Below, piece after piece: positions 51,785-60,296 of a stretch of DNA of 64,000 nt. The number at the start of each line of letters is the position of its first letter. Positions within the stretch are counted from its first letter, which is position 1. Made by a program: the position numbers and the translations under genes. Location: NCBI GenBank assembly GCA_050260515.1, contig JBLNCI010000035.1, positions 19,539-83,538 of the forward strand. The letters run 5' to 3'. Source of the stretch: DATJIG01 sp050260515 (GTDB taxonomy: Bacteria; Pseudomonadota; Alphaproteobacteria; SMXQ01). The notes under the pieces were generated by a model. It saw only the letters and a list, made by a program, of their open reading frames with translations, was not told the origin of the DNA and searched no databases.

Positions 51785-53080
51785 TCAGGACGCGACGCGC
51801 TCCAGAAGCTTCTTTTCCTCGAGCAAATCCGCGGCGATGCGGATCTGCTCGAACGGCATTCCGGCGCGCTCGGCGATGTCGAACAGCGTGTGCTTGCCGT
51901 CGGCGAGATTGAGGGTCCACAGCAGCGCCATCTGCGCCGCCGCGGCATCCTTGTGGCCGGAGATCGCGCCATACAGACCGCGGCGACCGAGCTGCGGCTC
52001 GCCCTTCGGGTTGAGACTGCGATAGAGCGCATCGCCCTCGATGACGGCGACAATCGCCTTCAGCTTCTCGAGCGAGTCGACGAGGCACTCGGGACGCACG
52101 AAATCGAGATTGTCGGCGGAGGTGTGGTACTCCGCGAACGTGCCGTTCGGTGAGCGCATGAAGCAGCCGACCGGCATATCGAAACCGGGCGAGCAATATT
52201 GCCGCTCGTCGTAGCCGTACGGCACGAAGGGCATGATGCGATAGGCGCTGCCGTGGTGCTTGAGGACATGGCCGACGTAACGGTCGATGTCGGCGTTCCC
52301 ACGGCGGCTTTGCTTGTACGTCGTCGCCCCCGGATCGCCGACGCACGACAGCACCAGGCCATGGCGAATCCGCGGAACGACATCCTCGTGACCCGCGAGC
52401 CACGTGAGGGACCCGAGCATTCCGGGGATGAAGAGGAACCGGTAGGTGAAGCGCCTCGGGCGTGCTTGGAGATGCTGCGCGAGCATCGTCGCGACCGCGA
52501 TCCCGGACAGGTTGTCGTTCGCGAGCGAGGGGTGACACGAATGACAGGAGAAAAGGACCTCGTCGGTCGTCGTGCCGGGCAGCACCAGCTCGCCGTACGT
52601 GAGGTGGCCGTCCTCGAGCGTCGAATCGATGACGACTCGGTACTCGGGCTCGGCCAGCGCCTGCCGCTGACGCTCGCTCAGGCAGAACCCCCAGGTGTCG
52701 GCGAAGTACGCGGTGCGATAAGGGATCCAGTCGGGAGTTTCCGGCAGCGAATGAAGGTGCTGCTGCAACTCAGCGATCGGCACCATGCGGTCCATGGCCC
52801 GGCTGTATTGCACGATATGCAGGTTGTGGTCGGCGAAATCGACGATGCGCCGCCCGGACGTGGTCGCGATGTAGGCTTCGCGGACGTTCCACTCCTTCGG
52901 CACCACCCAATCGAGAATCGGGGTACCGGACGGGACTTCGCGTATCTCGAGCGGGATGCGGGCGGCGACAATGGCCAAGCTTCGCCGCATGCCGTCGCCG
53001 GTAATGCTGCGGCAAATGGGATAGAGCTGCCGCATCAGATCCATCATCGCCGCGCCATCGTCAACCACGGCATCTGACAT
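51785..53080 (-). CDS. DUF4910 domain (M28-like aminopeptidase fold) protein
   Basis: 431 residues from the ATG at 53080, the length usual for DUF4910; the frame is open back to 53308, and ATG 53134 is an alternative. The signature opening MRQLYPICRSITGDGMR and the block FSCHSCHPSLANDNLSGIA carry the His and Asp expected to hold zinc in an M28-like site. The C-terminal part is a winged-helix-like module (FDIAERAGMPFEQIRIAADLL). Found in sugar-biosynthesis clusters, where its role is unclear. It is encoded opposite to the rest of the cluster. Confidence 0.85.
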   Translation of the reverse strand: MSDAVVDDGAAMMDLMRQLYPICRSITGDGMRRSLAIVAARIPLEIREVPSGTPILDWVVPKEWNVREAYIATTSGRRIVDFADHNLHIVQYSRAMDRMVPIAELQQHLHSLPETPDWIPYRTAYFADTWGFCLSERQRQALAEPEYRVVIDSTLEDGHLTYGELVLPGTTTDEVLFSCHSCHPSLANDNLSGIAVATMLAQHLQARPRRFTYRFLFIPGMLGSLTWLAGHEDVVPRIRHGLVLSCVGDPGATTYKQSRRGNADIDRYVGHVLKHHGSAYRIMPFVPYGYDERQYCSPGFDMPVGCFMRSPNGTFAEYHTSADNLDFVRPECLVDSLEKLKAIVAVIEGDALYRSLNPKGEPQLGRRGLYGAISGHKDAAAAQMALLWTLNLADGKHTLFDIAERAGMPFEQIRIAADLLEEKKLLERVAS

Positions 53081-53356
53081 TCGCCGCTGTGACAGCGTGG
53101 CGGGTTCCGAAACATTCAACGTCGCTGTGTCCATGCGCGGAGGGTCGGACGCGGCGCGCCAAAATGGACGTGTCAAAAATGCGTCGCCATTGACTTGCAA
53201 CGCCCCAATTTTCGGGTTTCCCGGAGCGCCGCCGACGAAGCAGATTTCCTCGTAGCCGATACAGCGGCGACGCCCGAGCACTTCCATGTTCGTGATGCGG
53301 TGAACCATCGCCGCTCACACCCTATTTCCGATGCGGGCGGAGTAAGGGAGTCGTCA

Positions 53357-54736
53357 ATGAATACTGAGCCGTCCATAGAGAGCCGCATTACCCGCGACGC
53401 AGGGATCCTTCCCTACCCGCCGGCCGCGGACATGCCGGCACGTCGCGCCGAAAACCTTGATCGCTCCGCTTCGGCGGCCCACGGCACGACACCCCAGCGC
53501 GCGCCGTCGAAGGAACGATGCCGGTCGTGCGGCGGCGCCCTCTACGATTTCGTCGATCTCGGCTCCTCGCCGCTGTGCGAGAGCTTCCTGAGCGCCGAGC
53601 AGATCGACGCAATGGAGCCGTTTTATCCTCTCAAGGTGATGGTGTGCGGTACCTGCTTCCTCGCGCAGGTGAAGGAATACGTCGCGCCCACCAACATCTT
53701 CCGGGAGTACGCCTACTTCTCGTCGTACTCCCAGGCGTGGCTCGATCACGCCCGCCGCTACGTCGAGATGGCGACAGCGCGCTTCAGCCTCGGGCCGCAG
53801 AGCCACGTCATCGAGCTCGCGAGCAACGACGGCTATCTCCTCCAGTACTTCGTCGCGAAGGGCATTCCGGTGCTCGGCATCGATCCGGCCGAGAACGTCA
53901 CGAAGGACGCTGAGGCGCGCGGCGTCCCCACCCTTACGCGCTTCTTCGACGCCGCGCTCGGCCGCGAGCTTGCCGCGACGGGCCGCGGCGCCGATCTCGT
54001 TCTCGGCAACAACGTCCTCGCACAGGTGCCGGACCTCGACGGCTTCCTCGAAGGCGTCACCGCGGTCCTCAAGCCGCACGGCGTCGCAACGTTCGAGTTC
54101 CCGCACCTTCTGCAACTGATCGATCAGAATCAGTTCGACACCATCTACCACGAGCACTTCTGGTACTTCTCGCTGATCGCGATGCGACGCCTGCTCGGGG
54201 CCCACCGGCTGCGCGTGTTCGACGTCGAGGAGATCTCCACCCACGGCGGGTCGCTGCGGGTGTTCGTCTGCCACGCGGGCGACGCGGAGCGACCGACCGC
54301 CCCGGCGGTCGGCGCGCTGATCGAGCGCGAGATCCGCTTCGGCCTCAAGGATCCGACCCGTTACGCCGCGTTCGACGAGCGGGTGCGCGAGACCAAACGC
54401 CGACTGCTCGAGTTCCTCATCTGGGCCAAGCGCCAGGGCAAGACGGTGGTCGGCTACGGCGCCCCCGGAAAAGGCAACACGCTGCTCAACTACTGCGGCA
54501 TCCGCACCGATTTCATCGACTACACGGTCGACCGGAATCCCTACAAGCACGGCCGCTATTTGCCGGGAACGCGCATTCCGATCCGCTCGCCCGAGGCGAT
54601 CGCGGAGACGCGCCCCGACTATCTCCTGATCCTGCCCTGGAACATCAAGGACGAGATCATGGCGCAGATGAGCTTCATCCGCGGCTGGGGAGGCCAGTTC
54701 GTGGTGCCGATCCCCGAAGTCAAAGTTTACGCGTAG
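53357..54736 (+). CDS. Zinc-type class I SAM C-methyltransferase (NDP-hexose type)
   Basis: 459 residues in three parts. The N-terminal zinc module has C55/C58 (ERCRSCGG) and C97/C100 (VMVCGTCF). A central SAM-binding domain contains VIELASNDGYLLQY. The C-terminal Rossmann-like module includes KTVVGYGAPGKGNTLLNYCG. This is the TylC3/NDP-hexose 3-C-methyltransferase architecture. It probably makes a C-branched sugar together with the nucleotidyltransferase and epimerase. ATG at 53357 has AAGGGAG upstream. The 40-50 residue stretch before the zinc module is poorly conserved. Confidence 0.92.
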   Translation: MNTEPSIESRITRDAGILPYPPAADMPARRAENLDRSASAAHGTTPQRAPSKERCRSCGGALYDFVDLGSSPLCESFLSAEQIDAMEPFYPLKVMVCGTCFLAQVKEYVAPTNIFREYAYFSSYSQAWLDHARRYVEMATARFSLGPQSHVIELASNDGYLLQYFVAKGIPVLGIDPAENVTKDAEARGVPTLTRFFDAALGRELAATGRGADLVLGNNVLAQVPDLDGFLEGVTAVLKPHGVATFEFPHLLQLIDQNQFDTIYHEHFWYFSLIAMRRLLGAHRLRVFDVEEISTHGGSLRVFVCHAGDAERPTAPAVGALIEREIRFGLKDPTRYAAFDERVRETKRRLLEFLIWAKRQGKTVVGYGAPGKGNTLLNYCGIRTDFIDYTVDRNPYKHGRYLPGTRIPIRSPEAIAETRPDYLLILPWNIKDEIMAQMSFIRGWGGQFVVPIPEVKVYA

Positions 54737-54771
54737 GCCGGCGCGGCTCGGCACAAGGAAGGAGGCCCGAC

Positions 54772-55641
54772 ATGCGAGTGGTCCTGTTCTGCGGCGGTCT
54801 CGGAATGCGGCTGCGCGACTACAGCGACACGATCCCGAAGCCGATGGTTCCCATCGGCGGCCGCCCGCTGCTGTGGTGGGTCATGAAGTACTACGCCCAC
54901 TTCGGGCACAAGGACTTCATCCTCTGCCTCGGCTACAAGGCGGACGTCATCAAGGAATACTTCCTCAATTACAACGAATGCCGCACCAACGATTTCGTCA
55001 TGATCGGCGGACGGCGCCGCGTGGAACCGTTGCAGAAGGACATCTCCGACTGGCGCATCACGTTCGTCGACACCGGCATCAATTCGAACATCGGCGAACG
55101 GCTGCTCGCCGTGAAGCACTTCTTGCGGGACGAGGAGATGTTCCTCGCCAATTACAGCGACGGGCTCAGCGACTTCCCGCTGCCGACGATGGTCGACGGA
55201 TTCCGCGCCGGCGGCCAGATCGCCTCGTTCCTCAGCGTGCGACCGAACTCGAGCTTCCACTTCATCCGTCGTCGCGAGGACGGAACGGTGACCTCGATCG
55301 ACGACTGTCTCGGCGCCGACGTCTGGATCAATGGCGGGTACTTCGCGTTGCGGCGCGAGATCTTCGATTACATGCGCCCGGGAGATGAGCTCGTCGTCGA
55401 GCCGTTCCAGCGGCTCATCGCCGAGAGCAAACTGTCGACGCTGCGCTACGACGGATTCTGGCGCTGCGTCGACACATTCAAGGACCTGCAGGAGCTTGAG
55501 CGGCTCGACGCCCAAGGACGCGCGCCGTGGAATCTGTGGCGCCGCGCCGCGGATACCGGCAGCGCCGATACCGGCACGCGTCGCACATCGGAGGGAGCCC
55601 CTGTCGTCCGCGTCCCATTCCGGTCCGCCGCCGAGGGCTGA
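54772..55641 (+). CDS. rfbF: Sugar-1-phosphate nucleotidyltransferase, RfbF/glucose-1-phosphate cytidylyltransferase type
   Basis: 289 residues. The nucleotide-binding signature FCGGLGMRLRDYSDTIPKPM is at the N-terminus, with GGRPLLWWVMKYY next and VDTGINSNIGERL in the middle, as in glucose-1-phosphate cytidylyltransferases. Predicted to make CDP-glucose (or another NDP-sugar) for the branched sugar. The 36-nt gap after the methyltransferase and AAGGAGG upstream support one operon. Unusual Ala/Arg-rich C-terminal tail of about 30 residues. NTP preference is inference. Confidence 0.88.
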   Translation: MRVVLFCGGLGMRLRDYSDTIPKPMVPIGGRPLLWWVMKYYAHFGHKDFILCLGYKADVIKEYFLNYNECRTNDFVMIGGRRRVEPLQKDISDWRITFVDTGINSNIGERLLAVKHFLRDEEMFLANYSDGLSDFPLPTMVDGFRAGGQIASFLSVRPNSSFHFIRRREDGTVTSIDDCLGADVWINGGYFALRREIFDYMRPGDELVVEPFQRLIAESKLSTLRYDGFWRCVDTFKDLQELERLDAQGRAPWNLWRRAADTGSADTGTRRTSEGAPVVRVPFRSAAEG

Positions 55642-55649
55642 GCCGCTCA

Positions 55650-56303
55650 ATGTTGGGTTTCTCGTTCACCTCGGTGCGTGGCGATCCTCTCCGCATCATG
55701 TGCCTCGGGGCGCATGCCGACGACATCGAGATCGGCTGCGGCGGGACCGTGCTCCGGCTGCTCGGCGAACGCCCCGACGCATCGGTGCGCTGGATCGTGT
55801 TCAGCGGCGACGGCGTGAGAAAGGAGGAGGCGCAGGCGGCCGCGGCGCGCTTCCTCACGGGGTGCCGCGACAGCGCGGTCGAAGTGCACGGATTCCGCGA
55901 CGGCTACTTCCCCGACCAGCATGCCGCGATCAAGGACGTTTTCGAACGCCTCAAGCGCGAGCACGCGCCGTCCCTGATCCTCACCCACTTTCACGCCGAC
56001 GCCCATCAGGACCATCGGGTGATCTCGGAGCTCACCTGGAACACGTTCCGCGACCACCTGATCTGGGAATACGAGATCCCGAAGTACGAGGGCGACCAGG
56101 GCAATCCCAATCTGTTCGTGCCGCTCTCGAAGGACGTCGCCTGCCGCAAGACGGCGGCGATTGTCGAGAACTTCCCCAGCCAACTGATGCGGCCCTGGTT
56201 TTGCGCCGAGACATTCATGGCGCTGATGCGCCTTCGCGCGATCGCCTGCCGCGCCCCCGAGGGGTTCGCCGAGGCGTTCTATTGCCGGAAGTTCGTGCTC
56301 TGA
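55650..56303 (+). CDS. PIG-L family deacetylase
   Basis: 217 residues. The zinc motif is AHADDIEIGC (H22, D24/D25), a variant of the usual AHPDD, with the second half HFHADAHQDHRVI. Family members deacetylate N-acetyl sugars such as GlcNAc-PI or LPS precursors. Last gene of the + strand sugar cluster, starting 9 nt after the nucleotidyltransferase. Substrate unknown. Confidence 0.9.
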   Translation: MLGFSFTSVRGDPLRIMCLGAHADDIEIGCGGTVLRLLGERPDASVRWIVFSGDGVRKEEAQAAAARFLTGCRDSAVEVHGFRDGYFPDQHAAIKDVFERLKREHAPSLILTHFHADAHQDHRVISELTWNTFRDHLIWEYEIPKYEGDQGNPNLFVPLSKDVACRKTAAIVENFPSQLMRPWFCAETFMALMRLRAIACRAPEGFAEAFYCRKFVL

Positions 56304-56475
56304 TGGGCCACGTCTCGCTCGGGTGAGACGCGTCGATCCTTCGTCGAAATGCTGGAACAATTTCGGTTGCAGGGCACCGCCGAGACCGGCGGGGTCACGC
56401 GGTCATTGCGGCCGCGCAGGGGGAACGCGACCGGCGGAACCGCGGGGCACTCCGCGGTCCCGCCCGCAGCCGGGA

Positions 56476-56661
56476 TCAGGCGTGGCCGCCCGCCGGCTCC
56501 ACGAGGACGTACGGGACGCCGGACAGATAGCCGCCATCGTTCAGGCGTACGTCGTAACGGGGCTCCGATTCGATCGTCCGGCCCACTAGCACGGCGGGCT
56601 TCCACTCGACGATATTTCCGGCGGGAATGCCCACTTTCACGGGCGTCAAAAGATCAATCAT
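56476..56661 (-). CDS. Small hypothetical protein, 61 residues
   Basis: ATG at 56661 has GAGGGAGACAACG upstream, a strong ribosome-binding site. The product opens MIDLLTPVKVGIPAGN and ends GVPYVLVEPAGGHA. It looks like a compact beta-rich soluble protein with no membrane segment. No family recognised. Convergent with the PIG-L gene. Confidence 0.55.
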   Translation of the reverse strand: MIDLLTPVKVGIPAGNIVEWKPAVLVGRTIESEPRYDVRLNDGGYLSGVPYVLVEPAGGHA

Positions 56662-57125
56662 CGTTGTCTCCCTCACTGCCAGAGACCGGTGCCGAGGGGC
56701 GCACAGCGCCAAGTCCACAGGGAACCGATCATCATCCGAATACGCCCGCAAATGGCGGAACGGGCCTTCGCCATTAACCGGTGTTTGGCAGCCCCGTCGC
56801 AAGTGACGGCAGGGGGATCGGACATGACAAAAAAGGGGATATGCCCATATAAAGCGCCGGATTACCTGGACTTATGCACCGGCCACCCTCGCCCAGAACG
56901 ACGGTCCGCGATGCCAAGTCCGTGGATCGGCTGGGGAACTGCGCCTCGACAAGGTTAACAACGTCGGTCACGCGAAGGTCACGGCAGAATGCTGCGTCAG
57001 GCTGCTGATGGTCGCCTCGCACTGCCACGCCTCGCCGGTCGGTCAATCGGGACGCGCCTCTTGCACCGACCCGCCGGCTGCCCCATCTCTGGGGGCCTGT
57101 CCAATCAACGAAAGGAGGTGATCCA
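56662..57125. other. Intergenic region, 464 bp
   Basis: No convincing gene was found. Visible structure: an imperfect hairpin AATGGCG...CGCCATT at about 56753-56775, and an inverted repeat ATATGCCCATAT near 56839-56850 followed by AT-rich DNA (ATATAAAG). A 44-codon frame at 56824-56958 has no family match. The region probably holds the promoters for the small protein (minus) and for the 57126 leader (plus). Confidence 0.45.
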
Positions 57126-57126
57126 G
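57110..57126 (+). promoter_or_regulatory. Extended Shine-Dalgarno (17-nt complement to 16S 3' end)
   Basis: GAAAGGAGGTGATCCAG, perfectly complementary to CTGGATCACCTCCTTTC. Its last base is the first G of the GTG start. The match stops after 17 nt, so this is not an antisense 16S gene. Confidence 0.75.
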
Positions 57127-57200
57127 TGTCTCATTGTCATACGCCGTCGGCCCTTGCGAGGACCTGGATCGTCGCCGCGAAGCAGGTGTCGTTCGCCTAA
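57126..57200 (+). CDS. 24-codon small ORF with an extended Shine-Dalgarno sequence
   Basis: GTG at 57126; product begins MSHCHTPSALARTWIVAA and ends KQVSFA before TAA at 57198-57200. The 17 nt ending on the start-codon G (57110-57126, GAAAGGAGGTGATCCAG) complement the alphaproteobacterial 16S 3' end (CTGGATCACCTCCTTTC) without a mismatch, far more than an ordinary 5-6 nt site. A hairpin follows at 57244-57269. It looks like a real, highly initiated small gene or leader peptide. Function unknown. Confidence 0.6.
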   Translation: MSHCHTPSALARTWIVAAKQVSFA

Positions 57201-57243
57201 CGCGTCGTCGAGCTTCCTCGGCCGGGCCCAAGGCAGACAATGG

Positions 57244-57269
57244 AAGAGCCACCCTCAGGGGTGGCTCTT
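57244..57269 (+). terminator. Rho-independent-type hairpin after the small ORF
   Basis: Perfect 11-bp stem AAGAGCCACCC / GGGTGGCTCTT with TCAG loop, followed by CTTCT. The T-tail is short and mixed. It could end the small transcript or attenuate transcription into the HicB-like gene. Confidence 0.65.
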
Positions 57270-57339
57270 CTTCTATGCACCGGAGCCGAACCGTCGCGCC
57301 GCTCTGGCGCCATGCGGAGCGGTACCGTATAGAGGGCCG

Positions 57340-57804
57340 ATGACCGACTACATTGCCCTGATACGCACCGACGGCAGCCGCTACACGGCGCGGTTTCCCG
57401 ATTTCCCGACCGTGTCTGCCGACGGCGACACCATGGACGAGACGCGCGACGCCGCCCGCAAGGCGCTCGCCTCCCATATCGCCTTCATGGTCGACGACGG
57501 GCAGCGCCTGCCCGCCCCGGCTTCTCTCGCCCGCGTGATGGAGGACCGGCGCAACCGCGATGCGGTGGCGGTGCTGGTGGCCACTCCGACCGTCGGCCGG
57601 AAGGTGCGCGTCGCCGTCAGCCTCGACGAGCAGCTCGTCCAGGAGATCGATGCCCTCGCCGCGCGCGAAGGGCTCGGCCGCACCGGCTTCCTCGCCGAGG
57701 CCCTCCGTCAGTACATCGCCACCGTCCGGCAGGCGGACAAAATTCACGCGGAAGTGAAGGCGATGAAGCGCGCACAGCAGCGCGCATCGAAAAAGCGCGT
57801 CTGA
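57340..57804 (+). CDS. HicB-like antitoxin-type protein, solitary
   Basis: 154 residues. The N-terminal degenerate RNase-H-like HicB domain (about 1-60; YIALIRTDGSRYTARFPDFP) is joined to a C-terminal ribbon-helix-helix-like segment (AVSLDEQLVQEIDALAAREG, about 90-125). HicB proteins neutralise HicA toxins and autoregulate. No HicA frame (about 60 aa) was seen next to it, so it may be an orphan or a transcription factor. AGAGGG precedes the ATG. Ends in a basic tail (AQQRASKKRV). Confidence 0.85.
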   Translation: MTDYIALIRTDGSRYTARFPDFPTVSADGDTMDETRDAARKALASHIAFMVDDGQRLPAPASLARVMEDRRNRDAVAVLVATPTVGRKVRVAVSLDEQLVQEIDALAAREGLGRTGFLAEALRQYIATVRQADKIHAEVKAMKRAQQRASKKRV

Positions 57805-57981
57805 CCGTCGCTTCCATGGTGAACGGGCCTGTTGCGCAACCGGGAAATCTCTCGAATTCGAATCAATCTTTAGAGTCCGGCAAGCCCCCGCGATCACCTT
57901 CGCGCGCAACGATCGCGGGGCAGAACGCTACCCGACGTCAACCGAGAGCAGGATGCTCTCTGAACATCGGAGTAACGCGTC

Positions 57982-58152
57982 ATGGACACCATTCTCTTCC
58001 TTCTAAGCAGCTCGCTCGTCGGGGCCTGGGTGCTGGCCTCGACCTTCTCGATGGAAGTCATCCGGCACTTCGAGTGCGCTCATGACCGTCGCATCGCAGG
58101 TGGACGCGTCCATCTGATCGCGCCATCGGGCTGGCAAGCGATCGCCGCTTAG
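57982..58152 (+). CDS. Small membrane-anchored hypothetical protein, 56 residues
   Basis: ATG at 57982 with CGGAG about 10 nt upstream. One N-terminal hydrophobic helix (MDTILFLLSSSLVGAWVLAS), then a short soluble tail ending LIAPSGWQAIAA. No family recognised. It lies between hicB-like and ftsH on the + strand. Confidence 0.5.
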   Translation: MDTILFLLSSSLVGAWVLASTFSMEVIRHFECAHDRRIAGGRVHLIAPSGWQAIAA

Positions 58153-58328
58153 CCGCCCGCCGAACCGGCCGCCGCTGCCAAGGGTTAAGCCGAGGGCTGC
58201 GGTGGCCGAGCGGCCCTCTACAGCCTCTCCCGGGCAGAAACCGCCGTGAGAAGGCCAATTCGGCCGCGCGACACTAGGCGCTCTGCGCGGCGATACCTAT
58301 GGGCGGACAAAGCCTGTCAGCGCCTCCT

Positions 58329-58356
58329 TTGATCCCGATTATTTGATCCTGATCAT
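58329..58356 (+). promoter_or_regulatory. Tandem FNR/FixK-like boxes upstream of ftsH
   Basis: Two adjacent 14-bp units with the FNR consensus TTGAT-N4-ATCAA: TTGATCCCGATTAT (58329-58342, two mismatches) and TTGATCCTGATCAT (58343-58356, one mismatch). The units are 12/14 identical. They lie 86-114 bp before the ATG, suitable for activation. The Crp/Fnr regulator at 24793 has the matching recognition helix. Confidence 0.5.
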
Positions 58357-58442
58357 TTCCGAATCCCGACACGGCGGTAGGCTGTTGCAAAGCGGTTGCT
58401 GGAGAGAGCGCCGCGCAGACAGATCACCGAGCAGCCGCCGTT

Positions 58443-60296
58443 ATGGAAAAGAAGCACCTCATCCACATGTGGTACATGGTCGCCGCCGTCATTGCGCTGC
58501 TGGGCTTCGAATGGTGGCTCGCGACGACCCAGTCGGAGACGGTGCCGTACAGCGACTTTCAGGCGTATCTCAGCGACGACAAGATTGCCCAGGTGGTCGT
58601 TACCGACATGGGCATGCGCGCCGAGCTGAAGGAGCCGCTACCGGACGGACGGCGGTTCGTCTCAACGGTCCGGGTACCACCGGACATCGCCAGTGAGCTG
58701 ACGAAGCACGGAGTGAAGTTCAGCGGAGTGATCGAGAGTCATGTCCTCGGCACTTTGATCTCCTGGATCGTTCCGATCGCTCTGTTCTTCGGCGTCTGGT
58801 TCTTCGCGATCCGGCGGCTCGCGCAAAACCAGGGGCTCGGCGGCGGCCTGATGGCGATCGGCAAGAGCAAGGCCAAGGTGGTGGTCGAAAAGGACATCTC
58901 GATCACCTTCGACGACGTCGCCGGGGTCGACGAGGCCAAGGACGAACTCAAGGAACTCGTCGCCTTTCTCAAGGACCCGGCGGGTTATGGCCGTCTCGGA
59001 GCGCGCATCCCCAAGGGCGTACTGCTGGTCGGTCCTCCGGGAACCGGCAAGACGCTGCTCGCTCGGGCCGTGGCCGGGGAGGCCGGAGTCCCCTTCTTCT
59101 CGATCAATGGATCGGAGTTCGTCGAGCTCTTCGTTGGCGTCGGTGCCGCGCGCGTCCGTGATCTGTTCGAGCAGGCGCGCAAGACGGCGCCATGCATCAT
59201 CTTCATCGACGAGCTCGATGCGCTCGGCCGCGCCCGGGGGCTTATCCCCGTGAGCGGCGGCGCGGACGAGAAGGAGCAGACGCTGAATCAGCTCCTCGCC
59301 GAGCTGGACGGCTTCGACCCGACGACCGGTGTCGTCCTGCTCGCCGCGACGAACCGTCCCGAGATCCTGGACCCGGCGCTGCTGCGCGCGGGGCGATTCG
59401 ACCGTCAGATTCTGGTCGATCGTCCCGACAAGACGGGGCGCCGCCAGGTCCTCGCCGTCCATGTCCGCAAGATCAAGCTCGCCGCCGACGTGGATCTCGA
59501 GCAGGTGGCCGCGCTCACGGTCGGCTTCAGCGGCGCGGATCTCGCCAACCTCGTCAACGAGGCGGCGATCCTCGCAACGCGGCGCTCCGCCGAATCCGTC
59601 ACCGCCGACGACTTCACGCGGGCGATCGAACGGATCGTCGCCGGTCTCGAGAAAAAGACGCGCGTGCTGACGCGGAAGGAGCGCGCTGTGGTTGCGCACC
59701 ACGAGATCGGGCACGCGCTCGTCACACTCGCGCTTCCGGGTACCGAGACGGTTCACAAGGTGTCGATCATCCCGCGCGGCATCGGCGCGCTCGGCTACAA
59801 CATCCAACGGCCGACCGAGGACCGCTACCTGATGACCGCCGGGGAACTCAAGAACAAGATGGCGTGCCTGCTGGGCGGCCGGGCGGCCGAGGTCCTCGTC
59901 TTCGACGAGCTGTCGACCGGAGCCGCCGACGATCTCGACAAGGCAACGGAGATCGCCCGCGCGATGGCGATGCGCTATGGCATGGACGCGTCGCTCGGTC
60001 AGGTGACGTACGCCGCACGCCAGCCGCTGCTCGCCGCCGACGGCATGCTGCCGCACATCGAGGAGGCGCACGCGTACAGTGAGGAGACCGCCCGCTACAT
60101 CGACGAGGCCGTGCGGGCCCTCGTCGCCGAGGCGTTCGACCGCGCCACCGCCATTCTCGCCGCCAACCGCCGGCTGCTCACCGAGACGGCGGAAAAGCTC
60201 CTCGAACGGGAAACCCTGTCGGCGGACGACCTTCCGAAGCCCGCCTCGCCTGCCCAGCCCGCGGTTTCGGCGCCCACACCGCGGCGCGTCGTGTAG
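58443..60296 (+). CDS. ftsH: FtsH-type membrane AAA+ zinc protease (paralogue)
   Basis: 617 residues. Two N-terminal membrane helices (about 10-27 and 104-123), Walker A GPPGTGKT (197-204), Walker B IIFIDELD (252-259), pore motif FVELFVGVGAARVRD (226-240), second region of homology (302-321), and zinc motif HEIGH (420-424) in VVAHHEIGHAL. Family members usually have HEAGH; here Ile replaces Ala. The third ligand region STGAADDLDKAT is intact. An energy-dependent quality-control protease of the inner membrane. Probably an accessory copy, because no housekeeping ftsH neighbours (tilS, folP, glmM) are present. FNR-like boxes lie upstream. Confidence 0.95.
   Translation: MEKKHLIHMWYMVAAVIALLGFEWWLATTQSETVPYSDFQAYLSDDKIAQVVVTDMGMRAELKEPLPDGRRFVSTVRVPPDIASELTKHGVKFSGVIESHVLGTLISWIVPIALFFGVWFFAIRRLAQNQGLGGGLMAIGKSKAKVVVEKDISITFDDVAGVDEAKDELKELVAFLKDPAGYGRLGARIPKGVLLVGPPGTGKTLLARAVAGEAGVPFFSINGSEFVELFVGVGAARVRDLFEQARKTAPCIIFIDELDALGRARGLIPVSGGADEKEQTLNQLLAELDGFDPTTGVVLLAATNRPEILDPALLRAGRFDRQILVDRPDKTGRRQVLAVHVRKIKLAADVDLEQVAALTVGFSGADLANLVNEAAILATRRSAESVTADDFTRAIERIVAGLEKKTRVLTRKERAVVAHHEIGHALVTLALPGTETVHKVSIIPRGIGALGYNIQRPTEDRYLMTAGELKNKMACLLGGRAAEVLVFDELSTGAADDLDKATEIARAMAMRYGMDASLGQVTYAARQPLLAADGMLPHIEEAHAYSEETARYIDEAVRALVAEAFDRATAILAANRRLLTETAEKLLERETLSADDLPKPASPAQPAVSAPTPRRVV

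Noticed and set aside
56824..56958. 44-codon frame starting MTKKGICPYKAPDYLDL
   Set aside because: No clear ribosome-binding site or family match; probably chance in a long intergenic region.
57110..57126. Antisense 16S rRNA fragment
   Set aside because: The match to the 16S 3' end stops at 17 nt; the following bases do not continue the 16S sequence, and they give a good start codon at the right place.
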